Part shown: in pieces, positions 1-12,800 of the stretch
Position numbering within the stretch: the stretch's first letter is position 1
How the letters are laid out: each line of letters opens with the position of its first letter
From: Hirundichthys speculiger
Lineage: Eukaryota > Chordata > Actinopteri > Beloniformes > Exocoetidae
Assembly (NCBI GenBank): GCA_018398805.1
Contig: JAGFBZ010002330.1
Location: forward strand, 62,001-126,000
DNA: 64,000 nt
Reading direction: 5' to 3'
Notes under the pieces: generated by a model
Databases searched by the model: none
Seen by the model: only the letters and a program-made list of their open reading frames with translations
What the model was told of the DNA's origin: nothing
Position numbers and translations under genes: made by a program

Positions 1-234
1 TTCACAAGTTACTAACATTAGTCAACAGAAATGATACCATTCGGAAACCTGAAGATAGAGATTGGTAATATTACCATGACTATCATAGATGGATATCACT
101 AATTTCTCCTGATACAATGGAGACTGTAGACTAAATGAAATATGTAGGCCTAGGCTAAATGTATTGAGGAAACATTTTGGGGGAACTTAGAAACAATCGG
201 CATCCTCAAATCATGAAAATACATTTCAACAAAC

Positions 235-366
235 CTTTCCTGCAACCATGACATGTCCCACTGATAAAATCCAGCCTACAAGGTTCAACCAGCCATACAC
301 AAACTGACTGTAAGCCTCCAGTGCCTTGTAGTTCTTGATGTCGGGGTATGACAAGTCCTTTGAATC
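235..366 (-). pseudogene. Fragment of a YqaJ-like/transposon-associated protein exon
   Basis: A short open stretch on the minus strand contains YPDIKNYKALEAYSQFVYGW followed by GHVMVAGKV. This resembles the region N-terminal to the YqaJ-type nuclease domain in a multicopy family of fish proteins, where a 'YKSLEAY..FV.GW' motif followed by a 'V..KV' strand is typical. The match is from memory of the family, not from a search. The reading frame is followed by a possible donor (AAG|GTTTG) near 234. A hAT element interrupts the frame upstream at 375, and no other exons of the family are recognised nearby. It is most likely a dead fragment of a repeated gene or transposon cargo. Confidence 0.35.
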
Positions 367-374
367 ATGTACCT

Positions 375-899
375 CAGGGGTCCTCAAGCCCCTGGTCCCC
401 AGCCCAGTAACAGTCCATGGTTTATTTGGTACCGGGCCGCAGAGAAAAAAATGAATAACTTCCATTATTACTGTTTGATTTATTATCCGAGTCTAAGTGA
501 TGTTTTATTTTGAAAAATGACCAGATTCTCTCCATTACTGCTGTCTGTGACTTACTCTTGACGCATGACCAGACTTCAAGACCTGTGTCTCAGTCACGGA
601 ATATGTTTAAACTCTTAAGCTGGCAAAAAGAGTAAAAAACAAACATCTTCGGAAAGTGTTTTTGAGCGGACAGGATGTTACCGATGTTCTGTTGTTACAA
701 GGATGCTTCTAATAAAGTTGCACATGAATACACAGCGGATTTACGTTTATAATAATATTTAGAAAATACCACAGATTTTATGGCCGTTGTATCATTTTAT
801 TTTGTTGTCGATATATGCGACACATTTTACAGACCGGTCTATGAAAACATTGCCTCACATTAAACCAGTCCGTGGTGCGAAAAAGGTTGGGGGCCACTG
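375..899. mobile_element. Non-autonomous hAT element (525 bp) with 8-bp target duplication
   Basis: Imperfect terminal inverted repeats begin CAGGGGTCCTCAAGC at the left and, reverse-complemented, CAGTGGCCCCCAACC at the right. The flanks are atgtacct (367-374) and atgtaccc (900-907), a 7-of-8 match that fits the 8-bp duplication made by hAT transposases. The interior has no long coding frame. The subterminal sequence with 'gaccggtctgt' and 'ggtaccgggccgc' resembles common fish and mammalian hAT MITEs. It sits inside the YqaJ-like fragment. Confidence 0.8.
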
Positions 900-907
900 A
901 TGTACCC

Positions 908-1194
908 AACCCTTTTTATTATTCTATACTGAGCAATTTCACAGATTGGTACTATTCTCTCCACATAAGATGATTTCGATTGGGAACTTAGCCTATCCAT
1001 GTATTTCAGCTTTTTTCTTTTCCTTTCCAATGTGGTTTGAGTGTCATGTTTACTGAATGAAATATAATACTGCGTTCAGTAAGCTAGGCTAGGCTCCAGG
1101 AATTGTGCTTATGATGATGTCCATATATGGAAATCTTTCCTGAGTTGATCTGAGAAGAGTTAACTCTAACCAAAATTATAGGCTAAGAAATTAT
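908..1194. other. No feature recognised
   Basis: Unremarkable AT-rich sequence between two short transposons. I see no coding frame and no repeat signature. Confidence 0.5.
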
Positions 1195-1196
1195 TA

Positions 1197-1376
1197 CAGT
1201 GATCCCTAGTAAATTCGTGCTTTAAGTTCCACAGTTTTAGTTATTTGCGGATTTTTCAGAAATACATAATATAATTAAAAAATTTAAGAAAAACTCACGG
1301 AAACATCACAGGATGTTGTGAGCGTTCTCTCACAGTGAATGGGTCCCCATTTACCGCAAAAAATAAGGGATCACTG
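1197..1376. mobile_element. Short pogo/Tigger-like MITE (180 bp)
   Basis: The element starts cagtgatccctag and ends agggatcactg, with a TA dinucleotide immediately outside both ends (1195-1196 and 1377-1378). TA duplication and CAGTGATCCCT-type ends are characteristic of the pogo/Tigger branch of Tc1/mariner. Its left 75 bp match the reverse complement of the right end of the larger element at 4829-5667, and the core near 1310-1340 matches that element's 'gagagaacgca' region. It is therefore an internally deleted member of the same family. Confidence 0.75.
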
Positions 1377-1378
1377 TA

Positions 1379-4300
1379 GTCTTACCTTTGATGAAATTGC
1401 CAGAACATAATTTAGAATAATCTGAAGGAATTAAGTTTTTGTGGTTCACTCTTACTATCCATGTTTCTCGCTGCTGAGTTCTTTGGTCTTTGATCCTTCA
1501 TGTCCTCCAATTTATGGATTCGATCTGCTCTTGCAGCCATGAACAATGCATGCATGTAGCATTTTAGCAATTTTAACGGTGATTTAGCTCACAGATATGA
1601 GTAACATCTCCACAACACACTGTGTGCATACAGTCTTTATAAATGATGTTGATATTAAAAATGGCGGAAGCCTGGTAACCTAGAAGCTGGGTGTGATGTG
1701 AGTACTATCTATAGGCAAACAAGAAGTGGCTCTGGGCCTATCTTTGATGCAGTCCGATGCCTACCTGAAACCTCTCTGTTACTCCTATTGCACACCTCGC
1801 TGCTGCCATGTTGCCCTCTTGCATATCCTGTTTTACTCTAACGTACGTTTCTCAACATAGCTACCTATAGTCTTTCCCAGATCTTTATCTTGTGGTTCAG
1901 TAACATGCTGCTGCCTCAGTTTAATAATTGTTTTTCCAAAGCTGTGAACTGATCTATATCTTATAAACCAGGGACATTTTTTTTTCATCATATTTTAGTA
2001 ACAATGCACAACAACAGTGACAACAGAAGCAGTCTTTCAAGATGTAAAATTTTAAATTAAAAAATTAGAGTGAAATGTCTTTTGGTTTTGTTGACTAGAT
2101 CCCAAAAACTTGGTTATTTGTGTAAAAGGGCCAAAGAATCACTTCATCACTTCAAAATTCACTTCATTTTGTGGTTACTTTTATTGCTGTTATGGATAAC
2201 ATGAGTAAAATGAGTCCTTTAACAGCCTGGATTCATCATAAAAAGTGTAAAAGATACAAACATTTTCAGATACGGATAACTGACAAATTTATTTCTGTAC
2301 TGATGTACAAGATATATGTCCCTTGATAACTCCAACATAGTCCTTTGTTGTACAGGATGAAAGTTTCAGATCCTTTAGTTGAAATTTGCCATAATGAGAG
2401 CAAATACTGTGCGTGTGGAATGCTGTTCCCTGTTATTTGTACATTTGATTTTGAGTTTTAACATTCGCAGAAGACATTCCTCTTCAAAATAGGACTCCTG
2501 CTGTTCGCTACCATCCACCAACAGCCGTCCTAATGTTAACGTCACTCTGCATTTCTTCAGTGTATCACATCAGAGCAAGTCCTGTGTTCTTTTTTCTCTC
2601 TTCCAACTGCAGGGTTTATATAACGTTAATCATTTGCCCTGATGCTTGTTATTCTGCATGGTTGTGAGATATTCATTTACACAGAGAATTTCCACTGCAG
2701 CATGAATTAAATCATCATTTGTGTAAGAGTTTCTTTAATCCATGTATTGATGGTTGTTGTAAATGATGGCTTGCACTGTTATTTAAATGCAGGAAAAGCA
2801 GGTGAGGTCAGAGGACGACCTACTCCACCCGCTGATTCACTGCCGCATCCCGTTCAGCATGGTCTCAGGACACTGTGAACCACATTCAAATGTTCCAGCG
2901 CAGTGTCATGACCTTAATAAAGTGTGAATACCGCAGCAGTTGATCTTTAGATTTGTACATCTAACAACAACTATTATCTGTTGTCATCAAAAATCAAAAA
3001 TTACCTGAGATTAGTCTTATTTTTCCTCAGGGAAAATTTTGTAACTTGATTTTTTTTTTTTGTTCTCATTTCCTTTTCTGACTGTTCCCTTGTAATTATA
3101 GATATATTCACAATATAGCATAGGTAACAATGTTTAAAAAAAGAATGAAAAAAAGGGAAAAAAAACAGATGAATAGAATAGCATTTGAAAGAGGCTTCAC
3201 ATTTCAAACCACAAACCATTATATTTATAACTATAGGAGCCAATGTGGAGTCTGGAAAATCTGCATTAGTGGACCAGTTGAAAGCTTTTAAAACCATGGT
3301 TTTAATATGAAACAGAGGGCAAGGTTTGATTTTGCTGCAGTGATTCCAGTAGTGAACATATGTCTCAACAAGGTGCCAAATTTCTGACAACTTAGATATT
3401 CATGGCACCAACACCATTTCTCCCTTGAATTAACAACATACATGATCTCTCTCTCTCCCTCTTTTTTTATTCAGTTTTCCCCCACACACAAGCGCTTTTA
3501 CATCTTCTGAGCACAAAACCACAGTGGAGCTAACTAAAGCCAAATCCTTAAATGAAATACACTGTACTTCACTGTAAAACTAACAAGCTGGTACATTAAT
3601 TAATTTCAGTATGATCTCAATTCCATCTTTCCCTTTTAATGCACAATGCATACTATATTTATGAATGACCACAGCTTAAATAATTGTCAAGCTTCACTCC
3701 AATGCTCATTATCAAGTTATTTTCCAAGCCCTATGCATCTTGTCTTCTGTTTTCTCTTCTTTCCCCTTTTCTTGTAGTTTTCTTTTTATGCTGTAGTGTC
3801 CTACTTTACACAATGAAATGCTGAAAAATGCACAGAATTCTAGAGCCTTTATTGTGATATATGTGCATAAACACTTTTTTGTGATACTGCATTCGTGTCT
3901 GTTCTTAACATAATAAATTCAGTATTAACATGTACATTTAACTGTTTTATTAAGGTATGCAATATACACTATTTTACTGTTGATATGAACAGTATATTTG
4001 TAATTTTTTTCACTTTGTTAAAGATCAACTAAATGGAATGGCTTAAATCAGAGACATTTTTTTATTCTCAGAAAGGTTATGTGGGATGTTGGAATGACTG
4101 TGTCTCAGCACAGATGCATTTGAATTAATTTTGATTGTACTAAGGGCGTTAAGTCTGAGTGTTCTGGAAACTCCTGTGATCTTTCACAGTATTAAGATTT
4201 TCTGGCCAGTACTGAGACTGTGGTCCATAATGAGACATATTACAATAACAGTAGATGTTTAAAAGGCAGGGTAAATCAAAAGACTTTGCCACCTCTGGGT

Positions 4301-4828
4301 GGAGGGTAAATGAGCTAGCTGGCTTTATTCTATGGCTCTGTGGGGACTGGGAGACAAAGCCACACTAATCATGCCACTGTAATTGAAACTAAGACCACTT
4401 TTTGTTCTGCTGCTCATGCCCCAGGCAGTGGCGAGCCCCTAACAGTAGCATTTGTGCACAGCCACTCTTGAACGTTACCTACACACTGCTTCAATGTATG
4501 TTGGACATGATATCTAATTAGATAATAATAATAAAGATCATGAGCTCAGTTGTGAGAGTTAAACTCTGATCAGCTGTTGGTAAAACTAATTGTACAATAA
4601 CTACAGTACAGAAGTTGAGCCTCCTTACTTTTTTGCTGTTTCTTTTTTAATTTAGTTTTTAGAACTGTGTTGCCACTTTTTATAATTTTCAATATGAATG
4701 AAATTATGCACTTGATATATGTCTGAGTCATATGCACAGCACAACAGTATGATTCACAAAAATCTAATTTTAAAGTTTCATTTCAGTATGAGAAGGTTGT
4801 GAAGTCATATTGACTTAAAAATGTGTTA
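1379..4828. other. Intergenic stretch, nothing convincing
   Basis: No gene or transposon was recognised. A short open segment at 2791-2927 is preceded by a possible acceptor and contains AATAAA, but its translation is not recognisable. The rest is AT-rich sequence with homopolymer runs (for example T12 near 3051). Confidence 0.4.
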
Positions 4829-5667
4829 CAGTGATCCCTTATTTTTCGCGGTTAATGGAGACCGGCGACCCCCCCGGCGAAAATCAAAAATCTGCAAATG
4901 GGAGCCGGAGCCCCCCGAGCATAAACAATGTGTTTAAAATATGTTTCAGAACCACATAAAAGTAGCGAGGCACTGCAGCCAAACAAGACAAAGGCTCAAC
5001 TGTGATCTTTCTGTTACATTCACTGCCTCTGGTTTCCGAACCGTAGTAAAGAAACCGCTGGTATTGTGCTATTTTTGGGTAGTAATTAGCAGGTAACACA
5101 ATTAGCGGGTAACACGCTAACAACAACAAAAGAAAAAGTCCGGTTTCTCTGCATGGAACGGGCACTTTATTCTGGCACTGCAGGAACTTGTAACATCACA
5201 CAGGTTGTATTGTTCGGCTCCAGTCGGTTAACAGAGAATGCAAATCTATACACGCTGGGCTGCTGTTCATGCTCTCTCCACTTTTCATCTAATCCCGTTT
5301 TTGTTCTGCCATCCCACGACACACACACCATTACCCATAAGGCTACCTTCTTAAAGGGGCCAGGGAGGCTCATAACATTTCTTTGCTGTGAGAGAACGCA
5401 CACAACATCCGGTTATTGGGTGATGTGTCTCGGCCAATCAGAGCACAGATTCTAGAGTTCTGGGCCGTCTGTGTTTCTCGTGTTGCTTACAGGAGGCTGT
5501 GCGTCATCGTTTGACATTTGGCTGGTAGCCGCGGCCTCTGTGGGGTGGATTTTCACTGAATTTTACGTGATTTTTTCTAGATTTTTTTATTATATTATAT
5601 ATTTCTGAAAAATCCACAAATAACTAAAACCGCGGAACTTAAAGTGCGAATTGGCAAGGAATCACTG
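4829..5667. mobile_element. Pogo/Tigger-like element (839 bp), related to the MITE at 1197
   Basis: The ends are cagtgatccctta at the left and ggaatcactg at the right, each flanked by TA (4827-4828 and 5668-5669). The right 80 bp (Tttctgaaaaatcc..gcggaactt) are shared in inverted orientation with the element at 1197-1376. Short open frames inside (about 80-100 codons on both strands) do not resemble a DDE transposase, so the copy is judged non-autonomous. The G+C-rich interior contrasts with its flanks. Confidence 0.75.
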
Positions 5668-5669
5668 TA

Positions 5670-6995
5670 TTTTCCCTCCTTCTTCTCCTATTCTCTCTTA
5701 TTCTTCTTTTAGCTTTTCCCATTACGTGTCACCATGCAGCTCACCTGTCTTTCTTTCTTTCTCCTTTTGTTTTTTTATTTTTTTATTTTTTTATCATGTT
5801 ATCTATGGTGCAGCATTGCCCTGAAATGTCTTATGTTGCAATTGGGCAATATTAATTCATGTAACTGAAATTGAATTGCATTCCATCTAAATAGTGGAAG
5901 TTTCTCCAGTCAGTGCAGGGATAGGACTAGAAAATCTCCTGTGTGCCAGTACAGTTGCAGTGTTGATAGAGATATTTAAATCTTTATTATAGACGTGCCT
6001 TTGGGAATGATGATAATGACGGTGATGATGACATTGATGATGTCATTATTTATATTTGATTACTATTAGGAAATGCTGTCTAGCTCTCATAGTCATCTGT
6101 TTCTACCAAGGACAAAAATCAAATCTTTACTCTTGTAGCAGGTGTATATTTTTATTTTTATTTTTTTTGCAACAGAACACATCAACAATGATGAAAAAAA
6201 CTCACATACCTACAGTGGATATCACTGCAGAGGTGAATGAGACTGAAGAAAGTTATGACAGAAGAGAAGATGACAGAGTGACTAAGATAAACAAGAGTAA
6301 AATATAAATAAAAGTAAAAAGAAAATTGAAAGTGGAAATTCAACACTTAAATAAATGCAATATTTACAGCATTATTGAATTATAAATATATACTAAAAAT
6401 AAACAATTTTTGAGAGAAATAATCACAAATTAGTATGTGAATATTTTAAATGCACCAGACAGCCTGCAGCCATCTTTGTTTTTGCCACGGGTGATAACAC
6501 GCAAATGGTTGCATATCTGGAAGCGGTAGTTCTAAATTGCTACCAGTTGCTGTACGCTGGTTGGTATGCAGACAAAGACTGGATTTAATAAAACTGTAAA
6601 TGTTTACATGTGGAAGAGGAAAGACTTTATATGAGCAATCTGTAAGAAAGAGCTTTTTTTTTTTCCAACAGAGTTTTTAGCTGTTTTCAGTAGTTTTCAC
6701 TCATTCACGTGTGTCCAGTGATCATGGACTGGTGTGTCATAGTATTTACGGTAGTGTGTGCAGTGTGTAAAAACTGCATTTTCAATGTACTTTGGCTGTA
6801 GTCTTAGTTAATATTAGTAGTTTTGTCGATGTATTGCATATTGTTTCTTCCCCATCTCTCATCTCTGAGTTTGACAGCTATGTTACAGGCTGCCTGTTGT
6901 GTTGACAGCTCTCTCTTTCATATCAGCTAGGCATTTTGTCTCGTGAAAAAAAATTAGTAGGCAATGAGGGTGTCCACTTTCCTCTTTGACAATTT
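5670..6995. other. Intergenic stretch, nothing recognised
   Basis: AT-rich DNA with poly-T and poly-A runs. Short open frames lack splice context or recognisable protein sequence. Confidence 0.4.
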
Positions 6996-7019
6996 TGTGT
7001 GTGTGTGTGTGTGTGTGTG
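6996..7019. repeat. (TG)n microsatellite
   Basis: An uninterrupted run of about 12 TG units. Confidence 0.95.
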
Positions 7020-7370
7020 CTTGCATTGTCCCTGTCAAGATGCCGCCCTGGGTGGTTGCCCATGTAGTTCCTACTTAAATCTGCCCCTGAGGCCTAATGA
7101 ATCAAACGAGAGAGTAAGGAGTAAATTTACCTTTCACTTTTCTGGCTTTTTTATGTACCCTTCCTCTGTGGCAGAGAGCACCATCTCTTATTTTGGCAAG
7201 GACTGGTCTGTTGGTATTCCCGCCACTGTAGTCACTGAAGTCATCCACTGATGGTACAGTGCCTGCCTTCAGCAGGTTTATGGTGCAGTGATTAAACTTT
7301 CCACACTCATCAAAGCACCCACTTCTCTTGATTATCAAAAAAATGTCAGTGGTCACTGCAGAGTCTTCAT
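7020..7370 (-). mobile_element. Possible degraded hAT (ZMYM-type) fragment
   Basis: Around 7030-7090, one strand contains 'ccctgggtggttgccc' and the minus strand reads KIRDGALCHRGRVHKKARKV. Both resemble the 5' part of multicopy fish ZMYM1-like hAT elements as I remember them. No terminal repeats or target duplication could be delimited, so this is tentative. Confidence 0.25.
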
Positions 7371-8741
7371 CCTGGTCCCATGATCGAGAAGCTGAGACTT
7401 GTTCAGATGAAGAATATGATAATAGACTGTTTTGCTCTGGTCCTTGAATTTGTAATACCTATTTTAGCATACACATGCAGTACACAATGACCCCTCTGGG
7501 TCTTTCCCATCTTCTAGGATCAAAAATAATTAGCAACATCCACCTTACATCCATTGAAACCAATGAAGAACAGAACGGGTCAGCCATGCAAGTAATGCCA
7601 CATTTCAAAGAGGTTCCAAACTACTTGAATTTTAAGTTTCAATTGTACATATCTCACCATACATCAAAGGCAACTGTAAAACACATTATTCAGTGCGTCA
7701 TTGCTGCGTTAACCTCCATATCTTTGAGCTAAGAAAAAAAAAATCCTTAGTGTTCCTATAAAGTCATTGTCCATCTTAGTAGCCCGTGAATGCACAGTGA
7801 ACCCAATTCATTGTTCTTATTACAAATGTTGGGATGGACTAATTTTATTCCCTACAAACAAATGGACCGAAGAAGAACCTCCTTAATTGCACAGAGAATG
7901 AAAAACATTATGAAAGTATATTATAACCTTGACCATAACAAAAGCTTACTAAGTGTTCCACTGATACAAATTAGTGGACCATACAGAAAAAAACATGATT
8001 TCTCCAAATTTAGTGTGCTAACAGACGGATATATACGAGTGTAACAGTGATCAGTGTGAACATCCCCTTTGATGCCTCATTGAGTAGAAAGCTCTTAACA
8101 AAATGTTTGAAGTGTCTGCCTGTGTAATAATGATTTATAATTCTCTTGAACTAATCCAAATTTTGCGGGTAAAATTTTTGTGAAATAAAAATAAATTGTG
8201 CCCAGAGGGTCAGGCCAAGATTCAAAAGAAGATCACCCAAGTGCAGCAAATGATTTAATAAGCCACCAGCTTCACTAGGGCATGAAGTGGAGCAGAATAG
8301 AGAATTTCAAAGTGTGTCTAATTAACATCAGTTTATTACTATGTCAATCTCTACAGCAAGTGTGTGAATGAGGGGAGGGCCTAGAAATGTAGACCTGATT
8401 TGCATATATTTATGGACTAACACTTAACTCCTTAGGTTGATATGAAAGTATTTTCCCAACCACCACACAGAAAGGAAAGTCATATCACAAATATCAGTTT
8501 TGCCACAGTCAGATAAATTACAAATTTCACACAGATGATTTTCTCTCTGTTAGAAAGGAAAAACATCAAAAATAGCGCTCCATCGCCAATATTTCTCAAG
8601 GAATGAGTAGCTTAATATTTAATATCAAATGCTTAACAAGCTTGTTGTCAATGGCAGAAATCAAATGGTATTGCTTTGAGGAAGAGAGGGAGACTTGTCC
8701 CCTTCAGCATTTCATTGTAAAGTAATGTATAAAACAAAACT
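7371..8741. other. Intergenic stretch, nothing recognised
   Basis: Open frames of about 85 codons occur at 7475-7732 and 7790-8044. They have no recognisable domain and no splice or promoter context. Confidence 0.4.
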
Positions 8742-8749
8742 ATGTAAAG

Positions 8750-9831
8750 TAGGGCTGGGCGATAAATCGATTTAATCGATTAATTCGAATTTGTACTTAA
8801 TGTCGATTTGTTTTAATGAAAATCGATTTTCTCATTAACATCCGCCACCAGCGCCTGCCTGCTGGGCTCCCGTAGGTCAGAGAGCGCGGAGTGCGCGCCC
8901 CCCTCGCGCGCCCCCCTCCCCACCCGCGCTAGGTACACAAACAAGCAAGCAGTGCTGATCTTACACCGAAGAAAAGAAACGTATCCTCGGTTATTTGGAA
9001 TTGGTTCGGGTTCGTGGCGTCAGACACAGAACAAACACCACCTCACTGCAAAGTCTGTTTAAAGGCTGTTGCTACCAAAGATAGCAGTACTACAATTTAC
9101 TGCAGCACCTTAAACAGAAGCATGCTGCCGAGTTGGAGAGGTGTTGCTCCCTACGAAAAAAACGACCGCGGCAGCCCAAGCGCCGCCACCAGAAAACAAC
9201 CTACCGTCTTGGAAACGTTGACAAACTGTATCTCGTATGATATGAAAGGAGCCTGGTGGAAAGCTGTCACGGATGCAGTCGTGATGTATATTGCAAGAGA
9301 TATGGTGCCCATATACACCGTGGAAAAGCCGGGGTTTATTCACCTGCTCAAAGTTTTGGATCCCAGGTACGTGCTACCAGGCTGCAAATATTTTTCTGAC
9401 GTTGCCTTGCCTCGTAAATTACAATGGAAGCCTAAAATTAAATTTCTAATTTTATTTGATGCAGATGTTTAAGTTAAGTTAACATGATTCAGGGAATCAT
9501 GTTTGTCAACCTCAAAAAAGGGGTCTTATAATACTATGTTTTACTTATTTTTTGTGTCATTTCGAAACAAGATTACTGAAAAGTTACATTTTCACTGTTC
9601 ACAATGGCAGGCAGGGCTTGCCATCTCTTTTTTTGTGGCTTGTTTATGTAACTGAAACTCCAGAAGGGAAAATTTAAACAAAATAAAACTGAAACTTGTT
9701 TTGAACAATTTCTTTGTCATCTACAAATTGATTTTAGGTAGGGGGTGAAAAAAATCGATTTAAATCGTGAATCGGGATTTTTTCTGAAAAAATCGGAGAT
9801 TTTTTCTTTTATGCCATATCGCCCAGCCCTA
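8750..9831 (+). mobile_element. ZBED-type hAT transposon (1.08 kb, internally deleted) with perfect 8-bp duplication
   Basis: The termini are TAGGGCTGGGCGATA at the left and TATCGCCCAGCCCTA at the right (reverse-complement identical over the outer 13 or so bases). Each is flanked by the same 8 bp, atgtaaag, at 8742-8749 and 9832-9839. The subterminal sequence is rich in ATCGATTT motifs. The perfect duplication marks a clean hAT insertion. The central coding remnant is described separately. The element is too short for a full hAT transposase, so it would depend on enzyme supplied elsewhere. Confidence 0.88.
9014..9472 (+). pseudogene. ZBED/hAT transposase remnant inside the element at 8750-9831
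   Basis: An open frame of 152 codons. The beginning contains PPHCKVCLKAVATK, with CxxC spacing as in a BED zinc finger, and continues into a serine/threonine-rich stretch. The middle reads VVMYIARDMVPIYTVEKPGF and then LLKVLDPRYVLPGCKYFS, the conserved segment found near the start of the RNase H-like fold in ZBED-type hAT transposases. The catalytic remainder and the C-terminal dimerisation domain are missing, so the protein cannot be an active transposase. The BED finger appears truncated: the expected C-terminal H..H pair is absent and the finger joins directly to later sequence, consistent with an internal deletion. Confidence 0.65.
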
Positions 9832-9839
9832 ATGTAAAG

Positions 9840-12800
9840 TATATAAAGCATATAAAATTCAATGTCCCCTCATAATTCTCACACTGTTTGGGCTGAAAGA
9901 CTGTTATGTGGCATTCCATGTAGTTCAGAAGTGTGCGGTTAAAAAACTATATTACATAACTTTGGTATACCTCACGGTTGCCTCCAGTTTTACTTGTTTA
10001 CTTTGATTTTCACAATAGATTATCATTGTCATTTAGTTAACTTAAATTGGACAAGGGCATTGGCCTCAGCTCACATAATTTATTTTAATTATCAACTTAT
10101 TTTAATGATGAAATCAAGACTAAATCGAGACAAGCTCTCTTTTTGAGAAATGAGAAGTCTATCTTTTTTAAGAATTAATAAATGTGACAGGTTTTACGGA
10201 TTTATTTTTGTACCCCTACTTTTTTTGTTTTTTGTTTCATTCTAGTCTCAGTTTAAAAAGTCAAAGCGGTTGGAACGTATGTGAAAAGAATGTCATAGTT
10301 TCGGATCAGCTGTTTAGTTAATACCTGCTCCATAGTTAGTGTACATTTGTTGATGAATATGACTGCATTGGCATTTTGAAAAGTATTTTCAAGTAACAGA
10401 TGCAGTGAAAGTGTCTTTTTAAGCCAAGCCAAGGTATTTTCTTAAAGCTAAATAAAGATCTTGTTTGCCTAAATCTAACCAAGTGTTACCTAAAAATAAC
10501 CAAAATGACAAAAAACAAGTGAAAAACAGTAAGCATTTGTAAAGCAATTGTATAAGGACATTAAAATATTAGTTTACATTTGTCTTTTTGGTCTGTGACT
10601 ATTTATAAATTACCTTTGTATTGCATTTTCAGTTTATGATGCACATTCAGCACAGCTGATTTGCTCTTGTATCTTAAAATTGTGGATTTGCTCCCTTCAT
10701 GCTACCCCTCATTAAAAGCCAGTACACCTTTACAGAAAGTCCGGAGGAATGATTTCCTGTTAGACTCTTGAATTGTAAAACGGTGTACATGTGTATGATG
10801 ACACATTTGTTTCATAACATATTTATTTTTTGGAACGTCGCCTGGTACTCTCTCCTGAGAGTGCACTCATGGTCAAAACAAGGAGTCGCTTGTATGTTGA
10901 AATGAATGTGTTTCTTCACCAATAGGGAGCCAGGAGTGAAAGTGGCTGCATCCATAAAGTAGCTGACTTTATTCCCCACAAGAAACGGCAACATTCCATA
11001 GTGCTTCTGTAAATATGGCTTCAACCTTCAGCGCTGTATGCTGGCCAGTACTCACTGATGTTCTGTGTTTGCATTTGATTTCATCTTGTAAGCAGTTCCA
11101 CTGACGGTGATAGCATGTAACAAGAGACCTCCTTTTAAGCATTGGGATTGTTCTGTATTGTATTGCATTCAGCTCAAATGTTATTAAGTTAAACCAAAAT
11201 ACAATAACCCTCATAGTCAAGCTCAGACACAATAAGCTCACTTTTTCTGTCTTTGTGTGCATGCACATGTGTTGTTTGCTTATGCATATAAGTAGACATT
11301 TGATCTGCCCAAATAAAACAGATGCAATAATGATTTTGCAAAGATTCTTACGTGGTACCTACACTGAATACTTAAAAAGGTTTTAAAAGAATATATTTAT
11401 AAAATTTACCAAAGGCTGTTGCTCTGCTTCTGAGACATTTTAATGTGAAGACTGAGGAAGCCAAGATCTGAATAAAATCCTTCTGAGTGAGCCTTCGCAG
11501 ATTTGTAGCACTTGGGCAGATTTACTCCACATCACTGCAATATTACTTGGGACTTGGTACCATACTTGGTTTGGTACCACATCATTTTTCTCTTGAACAT
11601 CCTGAAAAATATAGTAATCTCTAACATTTGATTTTTTTTAAAATCTAAAATACAATAATATAAGCATTTGCATTTTAAAGTATCAAGTCAACTTTATTGT
11701 CAGATATGCTATACATGCTCGATGTGCAGCATAGGATATTACTATATATAAATATTCTAAATAGGAGAATATGCTCATTAAGATTAAAAGGGCAGATTTC
11801 AAATAGAAATCTGAAATGAAAATAGTGAAATTATGAGACATTTGCAAAGACAACCATATAACCCTGTGCAAATCATATTCACTGACTTAAAGAAGTTATA
11901 GACGTACCCCAGAACCATTGAAAATGTGTTGATTAACCCTTTTTTTCTTCTTCTTCTTCTTACTTCTGGCTGAAATATCATCAGACTGCATTGGCAAAGT
12001 ATTGGCCTTGTGAAAAATGCATGAATTACTAATTAATGAGGCTTTCTCGCAACATTTACATATTCATAAAGGTGTGTAATTCACATATGCATGAGAGAGC
12101 TGAGTGATAGCTCCGAGAGAATAACACATGTTTAAAGAAAGAAACCTTTATTTTGTTAAATTCTTCAAAAAGCTGTGGGAGCAGAGATGCTTTCAAAGAA
12201 CGTATTACGCCTTCATTCCTCCCTGCAGAAATGCAGTCAAACGGCTGGGGCGACAAATGTGCTGTGGATATGCAATGATGTGAAACAGTATGCAAAATTA
12301 CATTTTATGAAATATTTTCCCTTGTGGATTTTCAAAAGTTCATTTAGCAACCTAGCGCTCATAACAACTGTGCTCAGAAAATTTGACAGATTTACATAAA
12401 CAGGAATTTATTTTTGCCATCTTTTCACTTAAGCATGCAGATATTCAGCTCACACAAGGAAAATCCATATCATTTATCTTTTTTTGTGTGTTTGCTACAT
12501 GTATAAAAACAAACTGATCTATAAAGATATCCAGAGGTTTGCTGATGTGTTTGAAGTTTAAGAGTGGCTCCTGTACATTACAGTCAGACACATATCAACT
12601 TGCTTTAGTTTTGAATTGAGATCTGAAATCATTTTGATACTTTAAATTAAAATCACCCCTGGGATGATGAATCCTTATTAATTTTTTTTTCAGAACTGTT
12701 AAATCAACAAGTTCCAAGTTGCATGATGTCAGCTTTAAGGAGACAAACAGATTCAGTGAAGCAGGTCCAAGATGGATTGGCTGATGCTGACGCCTGTCTC

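Noticed and set aside
2791..2930. Possible terminal exon on the plus strand (acceptor-like atgcag, frame EKQVRSEDDLLHPLIHCRIP.., AATAAA within)
   Set aside because: The peptide is not recognisable, no upstream exons were found, and AATAAA overlapping the coding end is weak evidence.
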